From positions 744,001-808,000 of the forward strand of contig NZ_SLZU01000001.1 of assembly GCF_004342065.1 (NCBI RefSeq): 64,000 bases of DNA, read 5' to 3'. Below, in pieces: positions 49,301 to 57,256 of the stretch; within the stretch, counting starts at the first letter, position 1, and every line of letters starts with the position of its first letter. The translations under genes were made by a program, and so were the position numbers. Below the pieces are notes generated by a model, which saw only the letters and a program-made list of their open reading frames with translations, was not told the DNA's origin and searched no databases. The stretch comes from Primorskyibacter sedentarius (GTDB taxonomy: Bacteria; Pseudomonadota; Alphaproteobacteria; Rhodobacterales; Rhodobacteraceae).

Positions 49301-49825
49301 GTGCGCACCCTGCGCAACGGCATCGCCAGCCTGAACCGCGAAGGCCGCGAGCGCCTTCTGACCGCCTTTGAACAGGTGAACAGCAACTTCCGCCTGCTGT
49401 TCACCCACCTGTTCAACGGGGGCGAAGCCAACCTCGTGATGGTCGAATCCGACGATCCGCTGGACGCGGGGCTGGAAATCATGTGCCAACCCCCTGGCAA
49501 GAAGCTGTCGACCCTCTCGCTGCTGTCTGGCGGAGAGCAGACCCTGACCGCTATGGCGCTGATCTTCGCGGTGTTCCTCGCGAACCCAGCGCCGATCTGC
49601 GTGCTGGACGAGGTCGATGCGCCGCTTGACGATGCCAACGTGACCCGGTTCTGCGATCTTCTGGACGAGATGTGTCGCCAGACCGACACGCGCTTTCTGA
49701 TCATTACCCACCACGCCGTGACGATGAGCCGTATGGATCGCCTGTTCGGCGTCACGATGCAGGAACAGGGGGTCAGCCAGCTGGTGTCGGTTGACCTCAA
49801 GAAGGCCGAAACCCTGGTCGCATGA
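46370..49825 (+). CDS. smc: Chromosome segregation protein SMC
   Basis: A 1151-residue SMC ATPase that with ScpA/ScpB condenses and segregates the chromosome. Walker A GPNGCGKSN is near residue 31, followed by a long coiled coil rich in Ala/Glu/Arg, a hinge near 510-620, the returning coil, signature LSGGEQTLTAMA and Walker B ICVLDEVDAPLDD near the C-terminus. The start is TTG 46370 (MRFSKLRLTGFKSFV); its ribosome site is weak. The gene ends just before a terminator shared with the next, convergent gene. Confidence 0.96.
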   Translation: MRFSKLRLTGFKSFVDPTDLIIADGLTGVVGPNGCGKSNLLEALRWVMGENRPTAMRGGGMEDVIFAGASTRPARNFAEVSLTIDNSDRLAPAGFNDSDMLEIVRRITRDVGSAYKTNSKDVRARDVQMLFADASTGSHSPALVRQGQISELINAKPKSRRRILEEAAGISGLYARRHEAELKLKNTETNLTRVDDVVEQLATQLAQLERQAKQAARYRSIGEELRRAEGLLLYRRWKEADLACAEAESVLRERTSVAAQSETAARQAAKLREERDANLPPLREEEAIAAAVLQRLQVQRDTLADQEKRALDAIETLKRRITQMALDMERETGLNRDAGETIDQLEWEARELAKAGEGHDTRLEEAAAAAHEAAEVLQSREADLSQRTEDVARLAARHHSAMRLLEDSRKMLDKNESEAARARDAMQTAEEALEAAGEAMERAANAEEHARENAERAETALNLAEEARADTQSREADARAERSEAEGEANALRAEVTALARLLERDTAEGGQVLDRLQVEQGFEKALGAALADDLRAPEVEGDGPSGWAILPDYDTRQTLPEGVTPLTNHVSVPDVLQRRMAQIGLVEEEDGQRLQPLLKPGQRLVSLEGDLWRWDGYRAWAADAPSAAALRLEQLNRLEALKQENAHAEARVDGARAAHEALTAKMAELAAADQQARKARRDADAQVTEASRAFNRAEADRDLARGKLESLAMAVTRYEEEAMSARKQLAEAERAAQGLEDLDSARAEVDDIKMTVEAARMTMMARRSAHDELRREGEARRARSQQVTKELSGWRHRLETAKTRSQELLDRKEAAEEELEEASAAPEEIAAKRDELSHAISEADARRAAAADALSAAESALREAETGEREAERAASEAREARARAEARAEAARETVAAAEERIAEEQETTPQKLLEQLDADPEKMADSDSIETDVNRLKRQRDALGAVNLRAEEDAREVREEHDTLVNEKADLEEAVRTLRNGIASLNREGRERLLTAFEQVNSNFRLLFTHLFNGGEANLVMVESDDPLDAGLEIMCQPPGKKLSTLSLLSGGEQTLTAMALIFAVFLANPAPICVLDEVDAPLDDANVTRFCDLLDEMCRQTDTRFLIITHHAVTMSRMDRLFGVTMQEQGVSQLVSVDLKKAETLVA

Positions 49826-49830
49826 TAGAA

Positions 49831-49857
49831 AAAACCCCGGGGGAAAGCCCCGGGGTT
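49831..49857. terminator. Bidirectional terminator between smc and the PRC-barrel gene
   Basis: AACCCCGGGG (49833-49842) and CCCCGGGGTT (49848-49857) form a ten-base-pair stem with a five-base loop. On the minus strand it is followed by TTTTTT, making it strong for the PRC-barrel gene; on the plus strand it follows the smc stop directly. Confidence 0.85.
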
Positions 49858-49897
49858 GGTACTCGTCAGCTACGTCGCGTGTCACATGGAGGTCGGC

Positions 49898-50899
49898 TTA
49901 CATGCCGCGGTCTTCCATGCTTTCAAGCTCTTCCTTGGTGGCAGAGACATAGACGCGCAGATCATCGCCACCGTCTTCCTGCTGCAGGTTCAGCTTGTCG
50001 AACGGCATGGACACGTGCTTTTCGCCCAGACCAAGGAAGCCGCCAACGTCAAGGATGACTTCGCTGATCTTGCCGTCTTCGGCCACGATCACTTCGGAAA
50101 TCTCACCGATCCACTCGTCCCGGCCGTCATAGACGCGGGCGCCGTCGATCATTTCGGCCGTCAGGGTCGCTGTGTCGGCAGCCATGTAACCTTCGGGCGA
50201 ATGGGTCATGCCGTCCATCGCATGTTCGGTGTCGGCAGCCATTTCTTCGGCTTCCTGCTCGATATTCTGACCAGCAGTCTCGGCGGTTTCAACAGCCTGA
50301 TCACCCGCTTCGTTCAGCTCGGCACCGGTCGTAACAACGGTTCCCTCTGCATCTTCAGCAGCATTTTCGACCGCATCAGCAGTTTTCTCGGTCGTTTCTT
50401 CGGCCATATCTGCGGCGTTTTCGCCAGTCCGCTCAACGCCGTTCCAGGCGCCAATGACGTCTGTATCGAATTCCGGCGCATTTTCGATCGAAGCGCGATC
50501 CGTGTTCAGCACGACGAAGAAATCGTCCGCATCATCGCTGTCAGAAACCAGCTTCAGCTCGGACAGGGTCACCGCGACGGTGCGCTCGCCGATGCCAAGG
50601 AAACCGCCGATATCAAGCAGGACAGCCTCCATATCGCCCGACCGCGACAGGATGACGTCGCTGATTTCGCCAATGCGGTCCCAGTCGGTTCCGGCATCGG
50701 CCATCGCTTCGCCTTCAACTTCGGCTTCGGTGGTGTAAACGCTCATCCCGATCAGACGCGAGGCACGCAGATCGGCATTGCTTTCGATCTTGGCGCTGTC
50801 AAGGAAGGGGCCGCTTTCGGTGGCCATGCTGTGGCTTTCAGCGAATGCGGGGATTGCACTGGCCATCACGATGGCGGTTGTTGCAAGCAGAGTTTTCAT
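49898..50899 (-). CDS. Secreted protein with two PRC-barrel domains
   Basis: A 333-residue protein with a Sec signal peptide (cleavage near AFA at residue 20). Two PRC-barrel domains (about 44-135 and 247-323) share the near-identical motif LDIGGFLGIGE / LDVGGFLGLGE at about 95-105 and 283-293. A strongly acidic Ala/Glu/Thr linker (about 155-230) with ENAADMAEE-type repeats joins them. PRC barrels are known in photosynthetic reaction centre H subunits, in ribosome maturation RimM and in many secreted stress proteins; this one is clearly the secreted type. It is a single gene ending in the terminator shared with smc. Function is not known. Confidence 0.82.
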   Translation of the reverse strand: MKTLLATTAIVMASAIPAFAESHSMATESGPFLDSAKIESNADLRASRLIGMSVYTTEAEVEGEAMADAGTDWDRIGEISDVILSRSGDMEAVLLDIGGFLGIGERTVAVTLSELKLVSDSDDADDFFVVLNTDRASIENAPEFDTDVIGAWNGVERTGENAADMAEETTEKTADAVENAAEDAEGTVVTTGAELNEAGDQAVETAETAGQNIEQEAEEMAADTEHAMDGMTHSPEGYMAADTATLTAEMIDGARVYDGRDEWIGEISEVIVAEDGKISEVILDVGGFLGLGEKHVSMPFDKLNLQQEDGGDDLRVYVSATKEELESMEDRGM

Positions 50900-51462
50900 A
50901 GTTCAGTCCTCCAGTTTTCGTTTGCCGGGGACAGGCAGGTTTGCCCGTCTGGCTATGGAGGATGAACACGGCAGAAAGGGGGAATGTTCCTGCACGGATG
51001 ACGAAAAAATTGTGCGGCTGGAGCCTTGAACCGGGATTTGACCACCCTATCACGCGCGCGTCCTCTAGGCGTCCTCTCGACCGCAATTCCGGCCCAAGAA
51101 TTCTGACATAACTCCAAAGCGGCTCAGCGGCTTTTGCCATTCTATTTCAACAATTTACGAAAAGACCCGGCGCGCTCGATCCGAGAGCACGGCGGTTCCC
51201 ATGAAAACGGGCAAATTGTTCGAGATTTGGCGCAATTCCGCCCAAAGAATTTGGGAGGGCATGGCCTCGCAACGGTCTGCCAGAAAACCCCATCGAAACG
51301 CCATGGGCGTGGATGCAACAAGGCCCGAACCGCACCGGGTTTCGGGCCTTGTGTAAGCTGGTTTGATGTGCCGCCACGCAGCGGCGCAGTTCGACCGCAG
51401 CGATCGCTGACGGCCTTACCGCGCAATCGCCATTTCAGAACAACAGGCCGGGCGCCGCAGGT
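50900..51462. other. 563-base intergenic region with a hairpin and short repeats
   Basis: No well-supported protein gene lies here. Visible structure: a direct repeat GCGTCCTCT at 51058-51066 and 51069-51077 with an 11-base period, and a perfect 12-base-pair stem (ACAAGGCCCGAA at 51318-51329 with TTCGGGCCTTGT at 51341-51352, 11-base loop). The hairpin is about 110 bases beyond the DUF1150 stop and could end that operon or form part of a small RNA. A 51-codon frame at 51201-51356 is doubtful. A tRNA-like stretch near 51010-51090 does not fold as a tRNA. Confidence 0.5.
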
Positions 51463-51690
51463 TTAGTGAACGGTGACTGGCGCAAGATCGTTCTGGCGCG
51501 CGAGGATGAAGGCAAGCTGCCGGTCTTTCACCAGTGCCAACCGTTCGCCATCGGCGCGGTGTACCGCGTAAAGCTGCTTTACGCCGCCCGCCTGATTCTG
51601 AACCTCGGCAGGCAGGTCGGATACATTCACTTGGCGCACGTATACAATGCGCTCATCATCCAATTTCGGAAGCTCGATAGGGGTATGCAT
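51463..51690 (-). CDS. DUF1150 family protein
   Basis: A 75-residue protein typical of DUF1150, which sits next to small heat-shock genes in alphaproteobacteria. It starts MHTPIELPKLDDERIVYVRQ at ATG 51690 and carries the family core ERIVYVRQVNVSDLPAE. GGAAAGG lies upstream. It begins four bases after the hsp20 stop and is surely co-transcribed. Function unknown; perhaps a co-factor of Hsp20. A longer frame to 52056 runs through hsp20. Confidence 0.85.
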   Translation of the reverse strand: MHTPIELPKLDDERIVYVRQVNVSDLPAEVQNQAGGVKQLYAVHRADGERLALVKDRQLAFILARQNDLAPVTVH

Positions 51691-51694
51691 GACG

Positions 51695-52108
51695 TCAACC
51701 TTTCCTGATATGGATAGTCTGGACAACGGCTTCGGGGCGTGATCGTTCCAGATCGACATGGAGAAGCCCGTTCTCCATGAGAGCGTCGCCCACTTCGACC
51801 CCTTCAGCCAGAACGAAGGACCGCTGGAACTGTCGCGCCGCGATTCCGCGGTGCAGAAAGATCCGTCCCTCTTCATCGTCGCCTTGCTTGCCACGGATAA
51901 CCAGCTGCCGATCTTCGACAGTGATCGACAGATCCTCTTCCTTGAAGCCGGCGACAGCCAGCGTGATCCGGTAGGAACACTCCGACGTTTGCTCAATGTT
52001 ATAGGGAGGATAGCCCTCGTTACCCGATTTCGCCGTACGTTCCAGAGCGCGTTCAAGCTGCTCGAAACCCAGCATGTGCGGGTATGATCCCAGTGTCAGT
52101 TTCGTCAT
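51695..52108 (-). CDS. Small heat-shock protein Hsp20 (IbpA-like)
   Basis: A 137-residue alpha-crystallin-domain chaperone that holds unfolding proteins until refolding. The N-terminal arm ends near residue 35, the alpha-crystallin domain spans about 35-120 and includes YRITLAVAGFKEEDLSITVED and HRGIAARQFQRSFVLAEGVEV. The short C-terminal tail has TIHIRKG where IxI-type contacts form the oligomer. A sigma-32-like promoter lies upstream, and DUF1150 follows four bases later. Confidence 0.93.
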   Translation of the reverse strand: MTKLTLGSYPHMLGFEQLERALERTAKSGNEGYPPYNIEQTSECSYRITLAVAGFKEEDLSITVEDRQLVIRGKQGDDEEGRIFLHRGIAARQFQRSFVLAEGVEVGDALMENGLLHVDLERSRPEAVVQTIHIRKG

Positions 52109-52171
52109 GCGGTGTCCTTATCAAACAAGCGACAATGCTGCGGCGGCCCTTATAGGCACCACCGCAACACA

Positions 52172-52201
52172 AATATGGGTCGCACCCCCGGCGCTTGCAA
52201 G
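52172..52201 (-). promoter_or_regulatory. Probable sigma-32 (RpoH) promoter of hsp20
   Basis: On the minus strand CTTGCA (52201-52196) and CCCATATT (52179-52172) are separated by 16 bases. This matches the heat-shock pattern CTTGAA - 13 to 17 - CCCCATNT closely. It lies 64-93 bases before the hsp20 start codon. Confidence 0.6.
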
Positions 52202-52264
52202 ACCTTTGCCAAACGCAAATCGACGCGGTATTCTGTAACCCCATAGTCTGTCAGGTATATATCC

Positions 52265-52489
52265 ATGAACGCGCCCACTGATCTCTCGATGAAGACGGAT
52301 GACGTCCTGCGCGTGGAGCTTGAGGTTTTTCGCAGCGAGCACCGCGACCTCGACGATGCGATTCGCGCGCTGAACGAACGTGGCACGGCCGACCAGATCA
52401 CCTTGCAGCGTTTGAAAAAGAAAAAGCTGCGGCTGAAGGATCTGATCGCGCGAATCGAAGATCGGCTGCTGCCCGACATCATCGCCTGA
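52265..52489 (+). CDS. DUF465 (YdcH-family) protein
   Basis: A 74-residue all-helical coiled-coil protein of the YdcH family. The region from residue 15 to the end is a heptad-type pattern (LRVELEVFRSEHRDLDDAI, then QRLKKKKLRLKDLIARIED). It lies 61 bases before purE. Members are small and their job is unclear. The start codon has only a weak ribosome site (CAGGTATATATCC). Confidence 0.86.
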   Translation: MNAPTDLSMKTDDVLRVELEVFRSEHRDLDDAIRALNERGTADQITLQRLKKKKLRLKDLIARIEDRLLPDIIA

Positions 52490-52550
52490 GAGCCGTTGCC
52501 AGCAGGCGTGATCCGGCTATAGTGCCCGCTCTGATTTCGCGGAGGGCCGT

Positions 52551-53048
52551 ATGGGCGACGACACATTGATCCGGGTTGGCATCATCATGGGCAGCCAGTC
52601 CGACTGGCCCACGATGAAGGAAGCCGCCGATATGCTGGCCGCGCTAGACGTGCCCTATGAGGCGCGCATCGTATCAGCCCACCGCACGCCAGACCGTCTT
52701 TGGGACTATGGCAAGACAGCCGTGGGCCGCGGCCTTCAGGTGATCATCGCGGGTGCCGGCGGTGCTGCGCATCTGCCCGGCATGATGGCGTCCAAGACGC
52801 GGGTGCCAGTGATCGGCGTGCCGGTGCAGACCCGCGCGCTTTCGGGTGTCGACAGCCTGTATTCCATCCTCCAGATGCCGCGCGGCTTTCCTGTTGCCAC
52901 CATGGCCATCGGGGCTGCGGGTGCCGCGAATGCCGGGTTGATGGCCGCAGGCATTCTCGCGCTTCAGGACGACGCGCTTGCAAAGCGGCTGGACGACTGG
53001 CGCGCGGCGTTGTCAGCCTCCATCCCCGAGATTCCAACCGACGACTGA
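52551..53048 (+). CDS. purE: 5-(carboxyamino)imidazole ribonucleotide mutase
   Basis: A 165-residue class I PurE that rearranges N5-carboxyaminoimidazole ribonucleotide to the 4-carboxylate in purine synthesis. The signature [14 protein letters not shown] (about residues 7-20) binds the nucleotide phosphate, and [14 protein letters not shown] with [14 protein letters not shown] are also conserved. GGAGGGCCGT precedes ATG 52551. It is 78 bases upstream of purK, the usual partner that supplies its substrate. Confidence 0.96.
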   Translation: MGDDTLIRVGIIMGSQSDWPTMKEAADMLAALDVPYEARIVSAHRTPDRLWDYGKTAVGRGLQVIIAGAGGAAHLPGMMASKTRVPVIGVPVQTRALSGVDSLYSILQMPRGFPVATMAIGAAGAANAGLMAAGILALQDDALAKRLDDWRAALSASIPEIPTDD

Positions 53049-53125
53049 CCCGTCTTGCACAGTTCGCTGGCCTTCTGTACCCCGCACGGCAACGCAGACC
53101 ACGACAGCGCTGGAGGTTCGAGCAG

Positions 53126-54202
53126 ATGACAAACCCGCTTCCCACAGGTTCGACCATCGGCATTCTGGGCGGGGGCCAGCTTGGCCGCATGCTCTCTGTC
53201 GCTGCTGCGCGGCTGGGGCTGCGCACCCATATCTACGAGCCCGGCGCCAACCCGCCCGCTGCCGATGTGGCGCATGCGGTCACGACGGCGTCATATGACG
53301 ACGCGGCCGCCTTGGGCGCATTTGCAAAGAGCGTCGACGTCATCACCTACGAGTTCGAGAACATCCCGACGCAGGCGCTTGACGTGCTCGAAGCGATTGC
53401 GCCCGTCTTTCCGGGTCGCGAGGCGCTGCGGATCAGTCAGGACCGGCTGACAGAGAAAGACTTCCTTAGTGAACTGGGCCTGACCACCGCCCCTTACAAA
53501 GCGATAGACAGTGCCGAGGCGCTGGATGCCGCGCTGGCAGAGATTGGAACGCCTGCGATCCTGAAAACTCGCCGCTTTGGCTATGACGGCAAGGGGCAGG
53601 CGCGGATTTCCGCATCGTCTGACGCCGCTCAGGCATTCGCCGATATGGCCGGGGCGCCCGCGATCCTTGAGGGCTTTGTGGATTTCAGCCATGAGGTTTC
53701 GGTCATCGCCGCACGTGCGCTGGACGGGTCTGTCTCGGCCTTCGATCCGGGTGAGAATGTCCACAAGGATGGCATTCTGCGCACCACCACCGTGCCTGCG
53801 CGGCTCAGCTCTGCACAACGCAGCGACGCGGTACTGCTCGCCGCCCGCATCCTCAACGCGTTGAATTACGTTGGCGTCATGGGGGTCGAGCTGTTCGTGA
53901 CGCCCAAGGGTCTGATCGTGAACGAAATCGCGCCGCGTGTGCATAATTCCGGGCACTGGACCCAGAACGGCTGTGCCATCGACCAGTTTGAACAGCACAT
54001 TCGCGCCGTCGCTGGCTGGCCCCTCGGCGATGGGCAGCGCCATACGGATGTGGTGATGGAAAACCTGATCGGCGACGACATGGACCGCGTGGCCGACCTT
54101 GCGGCTGAACCGGATTGCGCGCTGCATCTTTATGGCAAGGCAGAGGTCAAACCGGGCCGCAAGATGGGTCATGTGAACCGCATTCAGCGCGGCAAAGCCT
54201 AG
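53126..54202 (+). CDS. purK: 5-(carboxyamino)imidazole ribonucleotide synthase
   Basis: A 358-residue ATP-grasp enzyme that adds bicarbonate to aminoimidazole ribonucleotide using ATP. The N-terminal GILGGGQLGRML (about 11-22), KTRRFGYDGKGQ (about 146-157), and the ATP-grasp FVDFSHEVSVIAARA and VNEIAPRVHNSGHWT segments are present. ATG 53126 follows GGAGGTTCGAGCAG; the longer frame to 52700 is out of phase with purE. Convergent with the phnM-like gene. Confidence 0.95.
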   Translation: MTNPLPTGSTIGILGGGQLGRMLSVAAARLGLRTHIYEPGANPPAADVAHAVTTASYDDAAALGAFAKSVDVITYEFENIPTQALDVLEAIAPVFPGREALRISQDRLTEKDFLSELGLTTAPYKAIDSAEALDAALAEIGTPAILKTRRFGYDGKGQARISASSDAAQAFADMAGAPAILEGFVDFSHEVSVIAARALDGSVSAFDPGENVHKDGILRTTTVPARLSSAQRSDAVLLAARILNALNYVGVMGVELFVTPKGLIVNEIAPRVHNSGHWTQNGCAIDQFEQHIRAVAGWPLGDGQRHTDVVMENLIGDDMDRVADLAAEPDCALHLYGKAEVKPGRKMGHVNRIQRGKA

Positions 54203-54278
54203 GGCATTTTGACGTCAGGCAGGTCCGTGCCCATGGCCAGACTGGATTGGCGAGGGACAGCGCCAGTTTGCACGGCGT

Positions 54279-55445
54279 TCAGGCCAGAAACCGCGAAGCG
54301 ACCCGCCCTGTCATATATGCAACCTGTCCGCCGCTGATGACGGCCCCGACGCGCCGCGTGTCTTCTTCCAGAACCACCAGATCGGCACGAAGGCCGGGTG
54401 CCAACGCGCCACGGTCCGCCAGGCCCAGAACCCGCGCAGGCCCGGAAGACACCAACGCCCAGGCCTCCTCCAGCGGCAGGATATCCTGATCGACCAGCCG
54501 CCAGACGGCTTGCCGCATCGCAGGATAGTGGTAGTCGGAGGCAAGCGCGTCGCACAGACCCTCGCGCACAAGCTCTGTGGCAGAGGCATTGCCCGCATGG
54601 CTCGCCCCGCGCACCACGTTCGGCGCGCCCAGTACGATCGCATCCCCGCCTTGCCGCGCGGCACTCGCTGCCTCTGCCGTTTCGGGGAATTCGGATACAA
54701 GAACGCCTTTTCTCCGCCAATCCTCCCGCACCTCGGCGGTGCGGTCATCATGGCTGCCCAGCCGAATACCTTGCGCTGACAATGCCTTACACAGCGCCGC
54801 AACCGCCGCTGGCACTTCGCCACCGCGTGCGTGCAGATCCTGCATCAGGGCCAGATGGGTCTCGGGCGAGCGCCCGGATTTCAGCGCCTGCCCCGTCAGA
54901 CGTGGTGGCTTGCGCCCCTCGGACAGGCGCTGATGCGGCAGATGATCGTTCAGCACAACGTATGAGATGTCATGCGCGGCGATCATCTCCAGCACGCGGG
55001 GGAAATCGTCCATCATATGCGTCTCCAACCGCAATTGCAGTTGCAGATCGACCGCCACACTGTCGCGAACCGCGCCGACTGCGGTGAAGACAGAGGCGGC
55101 GAATTCCGGGCTGCGCATCCCGCCTTCCCAGCTGAAGAACTGCGCCATGACGCCCGTAGTGATGCCGTTTACCGCCAACTCGGCCGCCGTGGCGATCACG
55201 CCGTTTTCCGCCTCTCGCAAGGCGCCCCGACGCGGCGCCATGTGGCGTTCGAAACCGTCACCATGCACGTCAATCAGCCCGGGCAGCACCAGACACCCGG
55301 CAAGGTCGACCTGCCGCCCATCTGCCGCCTCGCTGATCAGCCCACCCGACAGGCAAAGCGCGTCGGCGTCCCACCCTTCGGGCCGCAGCACGCGCGCGCC
55401 CGTCAGCGTCAGGTCAAGGGCTGGCCCCGAAGTCGAATAGCTCAT
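54279..55445 (-). CDS. phnM: Orphan PhnM-like amidohydrolase
   Basis: A 388-residue amidohydrolase closest to PhnM, which releases diphosphate from alpha-D-ribose 1-methylphosphonate 5-triphosphate in the C-P lyase route. Motifs are [16 protein letters not shown] (about 62-77; HGD type), [14 protein letters not shown] and [10 protein letters not shown] near the end. A GGAGG at good distance supports ATG 55445. It has no other phn genes within reach here, so it may work in a C-P lyase pathway encoded elsewhere or on another ribose-phosphate compound. It overlaps the upstream hydrolase gene by 32 bases. Confidence 0.85.
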   Translation of the reverse strand: MSYSTSGPALDLTLTGARVLRPEGWDADALCLSGGLISEAADGRQVDLAGCLVLPGLIDVHGDGFERHMAPRRGALREAENGVIATAAELAVNGITTGVMAQFFSWEGGMRSPEFAASVFTAVGAVRDSVAVDLQLQLRLETHMMDDFPRVLEMIAAHDISYVVLNDHLPHQRLSEGRKPPRLTGQALKSGRSPETHLALMQDLHARGGEVPAAVAALCKALSAQGIRLGSHDDRTAEVREDWRRKGVLVSEFPETAEAASAARQGGDAIVLGAPNVVRGASHAGNASATELVREGLCDALASDYHYPAMRQAVWRLVDQDILPLEEAWALVSSGPARVLGLADRGALAPGLRADLVVLEEDTRRVGAVISGGQVAYMTGRVASRFLA

Positions 55446-56193
55446 TGTCATCCTCCAGACAGCCCTGCAGCGCACAGGTCAGGCCGCTGCGAAGCAGGAC
55501 CTCGGCCCAGCCCATATCCGGCCTGAATTGGCCGGTCTCCAGATATTCCAGAACCTGCGCGATCACCAGCGGGCTCTGCATCATGAAGGTATGTGTGACG
55601 GGCAGAACGATGAAATCGTCCATGCCTGCCACCTGTGTCGAGGCGACAGAGACCTTTCCGTCATCCGGCCCGTCGATCATCAGCGAAAACACCGGATTGA
55701 GCGATCGATTGCCCGCGATCACACCCAGATCGGCCTCTACGGGCGGCAGGTCTGTCACCACGCCGTCACTGGCCAGTTGCACGCCGGCCGGGCCGTTGAC
55801 CCAGCCAAAGGCCGCAAGATCGCGCAGGTGGTCGACCAGTTCGCTGCCCGCATTGGGCGGACCAAGCATGACCACGCGGCCCATGTCTTCGGGCCGGTTC
55901 CCCTCTGCCAACCACAGTCGCAAAAGGATACCGCCCATCGAATGGGTCACGAAATGCACCCGGTCCTCGCCGCATTCCGCAACCGCTGCGGGCAAGGTTT
56001 CGCGCATCAATGGCTCAAGCGGTTCGTGGGTCGAATCGTAGCCCGGATTGACAGTGCGATATCCGGCTGCCTCAAGGCTCCACGCCATGAGCGTCAGACT
56101 GGCTTCAGTGCGCGCAAGCCCGTGCAGCAGCACGACGCAATCGGCAAGGGCCGCGCCGGGAAGCATCGCCAGAAAAAGAATGAACCACCGCAT
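55414..56193 (-). CDS. Secreted alpha/beta hydrolase (lipase-like)
   Basis: A 259-residue hydrolase with a short Sec signal peptide ([17 protein letters not shown], cleavage near residue 17). The mature part begins [16 protein letters not shown], the oxyanion region; the nucleophile Ser is in the [11 protein letters not shown] motif (about residue 95). Family members include secreted lipases and acyl-esterases. It overlaps the phnM-like gene by 32 bases, so the two are made together. Substrate unknown; a longer frame to 56244 adds an atypical N-terminus. Confidence 0.83.
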   Translation of the reverse strand: MRWFILFLAMLPGAALADCVVLLHGLARTEASLTLMAWSLEAAGYRTVNPGYDSTHEPLEPLMRETLPAAVAECGEDRVHFVTHSMGGILLRLWLAEGNRPEDMGRVVMLGPPNAGSELVDHLRDLAAFGWVNGPAGVQLASDGVVTDLPPVEADLGVIAGNRSLNPVFSLMIDGPDDGKVSVASTQVAGMDDFIVLPVTHTFMMQSPLVIAQVLEYLETGQFRPDMGWAEVLLRSGLTCALQGCLEDDNELFDFGASP

Positions 56194-56255
56194 ACGCCTT
56201 GAGATAGTCCGCCCGATCCCCCTACAACAGGGGCAAATGCACACGGAGCCGGTTT

Positions 56256-56693
56256 ATGTCGCCACGTCTTGCCCTGCGCGCCGTCATCGTCGAAGACGGC
56301 CGATTGTTGATGGTGAATGCCTGGAAGGACGGTGACCTGTGGTGCGCACCGGGCGGCGGCGCCGAGATGCACCAGTCCCTGCCCGAAAACCTTGCGCGCG
56401 AAGTATGGGAGGAATGCGGGCTGAAGATCGCGGTCGGGCAAACCTGCCTTTTGAACGAATATCACGAAGAGGCGCGCGGGTTTCATCAGGTAGAGCTGTT
56501 CTTTCACTGCCGCATCCTCGGCGGTGATCGCAACGGCGCGTGGACCGACCCTGAAGGCATCGTGACAGAGAGGCGATGGGTTACGAAGACCGAACTGGCC
56601 ACGATGCGCCACAAGCCCGACAGCCTTGCGCAGGTGGCTTTTGAACCACCTGCGCCGCCGATTTACGATCCGCTGGAACCGCTCGCCTACTGA
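56256..56693 (+). CDS. NUDIX hydrolase
   Basis: A 145-residue NUDIX-fold pyrophosphohydrolase. The NUDIX box spans about 33-55 (GGGAEMHQSLPENLAREVWEE with CGL following). The catalytic REVWEECG core is intact, but the first conserved Glu of the box is replaced by Gln (MHQS). It would cleave a nucleoside-diphosphate-linked compound; the substrate is unknown. Divergent from the secreted hydrolase gene. Confidence 0.84.
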   Translation: MSPRLALRAVIVEDGRLLMVNAWKDGDLWCAPGGGAEMHQSLPENLAREVWEECGLKIAVGQTCLLNEYHEEARGFHQVELFFHCRILGGDRNGAWTDPEGIVTERRWVTKTELATMRHKPDSLAQVAFEPPAPPIYDPLEPLAY

Positions 56694-56699
56694 ATAGGA

Positions 56700-57242
56700 T
56701 CAGCCGAACGCGCGTGGATATTCGAGGGTCTCTTCGGGCACAGCATCGCCCGGACCTGCCAGCAGAAGATGCGAAGCCGGATAGGGTGCGCGAAGCTTGG
56801 CAGCCCGTTCCGACGAGAAGCCGCACCGCCGGTAGAACGCCGGATCGCCCAGCACGACGAGGAACACACCAGAGCGACGCGCCCATTCAGCGAGCATGCC
56901 AACCATGCGGCGACCATGGCCGAAACCCTGAAAATCCGGCGCGATGGCGATGGGTGCAAGGCACAGCCAGCCCTGGGGGCTGCGCATTTCCGACAGGGCC
57001 GCATAGCCTACGATCCGGTCCTCGAAGGGCAGAACCTGCTCTCCGGCCAGCGCCCGATCGGCGCGCAGACGTCGCACCAAAGCCGCCTCGTCCGGGCCGC
57101 CAAAGGCCGCTTGCAAGAGCTGGTCTGCCTGAGCAAGCTCTGATCCGCGCATCTCGCGCAGAAATCCGGGGCGGCGGATCGTCAATGGCCGCTGTTGAAG
57201 GTAGGGACGCACAGCGCATCCCGACATTTCACCTTGCATCAT
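56700..57242 (-). CDS. GNAT-family N-acetyltransferase
   Basis: A 180-residue acetyltransferase. The CoA-binding motif A is in LAPIAIAPDFQGFGHGRRMVGML (Gln/Arg-x-x-Gly-x-Gly, about 97-118), and FYRRCGFSSE completes the fold. The first 30 residues are unlike the core and may be an extension; GGAGGAGAAA before ATG 57242 supports the longer start. It runs convergent with the NUDIX gene and downstream of the tail-collar gene. Substrate unknown. Confidence 0.8.
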   Translation of the reverse strand: MMQGEMSGCAVRPYLQQRPLTIRRPGFLREMRGSELAQADQLLQAAFGGPDEAALVRRLRADRALAGEQVLPFEDRIVGYAALSEMRSPQGWLCLAPIAIAPDFQGFGHGRRMVGMLAEWARRSGVFLVVLGDPAFYRRCGFSSERAAKLRAPYPASHLLLAGPGDAVPEETLEYPRAFG

Positions 57243-57256
57243 TTTCTCCTCCGTCT

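Noticed and set aside
47567-49885. A 772-codon open frame antisense to smc
   Set aside because: It is a typical shadow of a high-GC gene with alternating strand codon bias; smc on the other strand is complete and has clear family motifs.
51010-51090. A tRNA-like stretch (minus strand, with GGTTCAAGG and a preceding CAAATCCCGG)
   Set aside because: No consistent four-arm fold, no anticodon loop in place and no CCA-compatible acceptor stem could be built.
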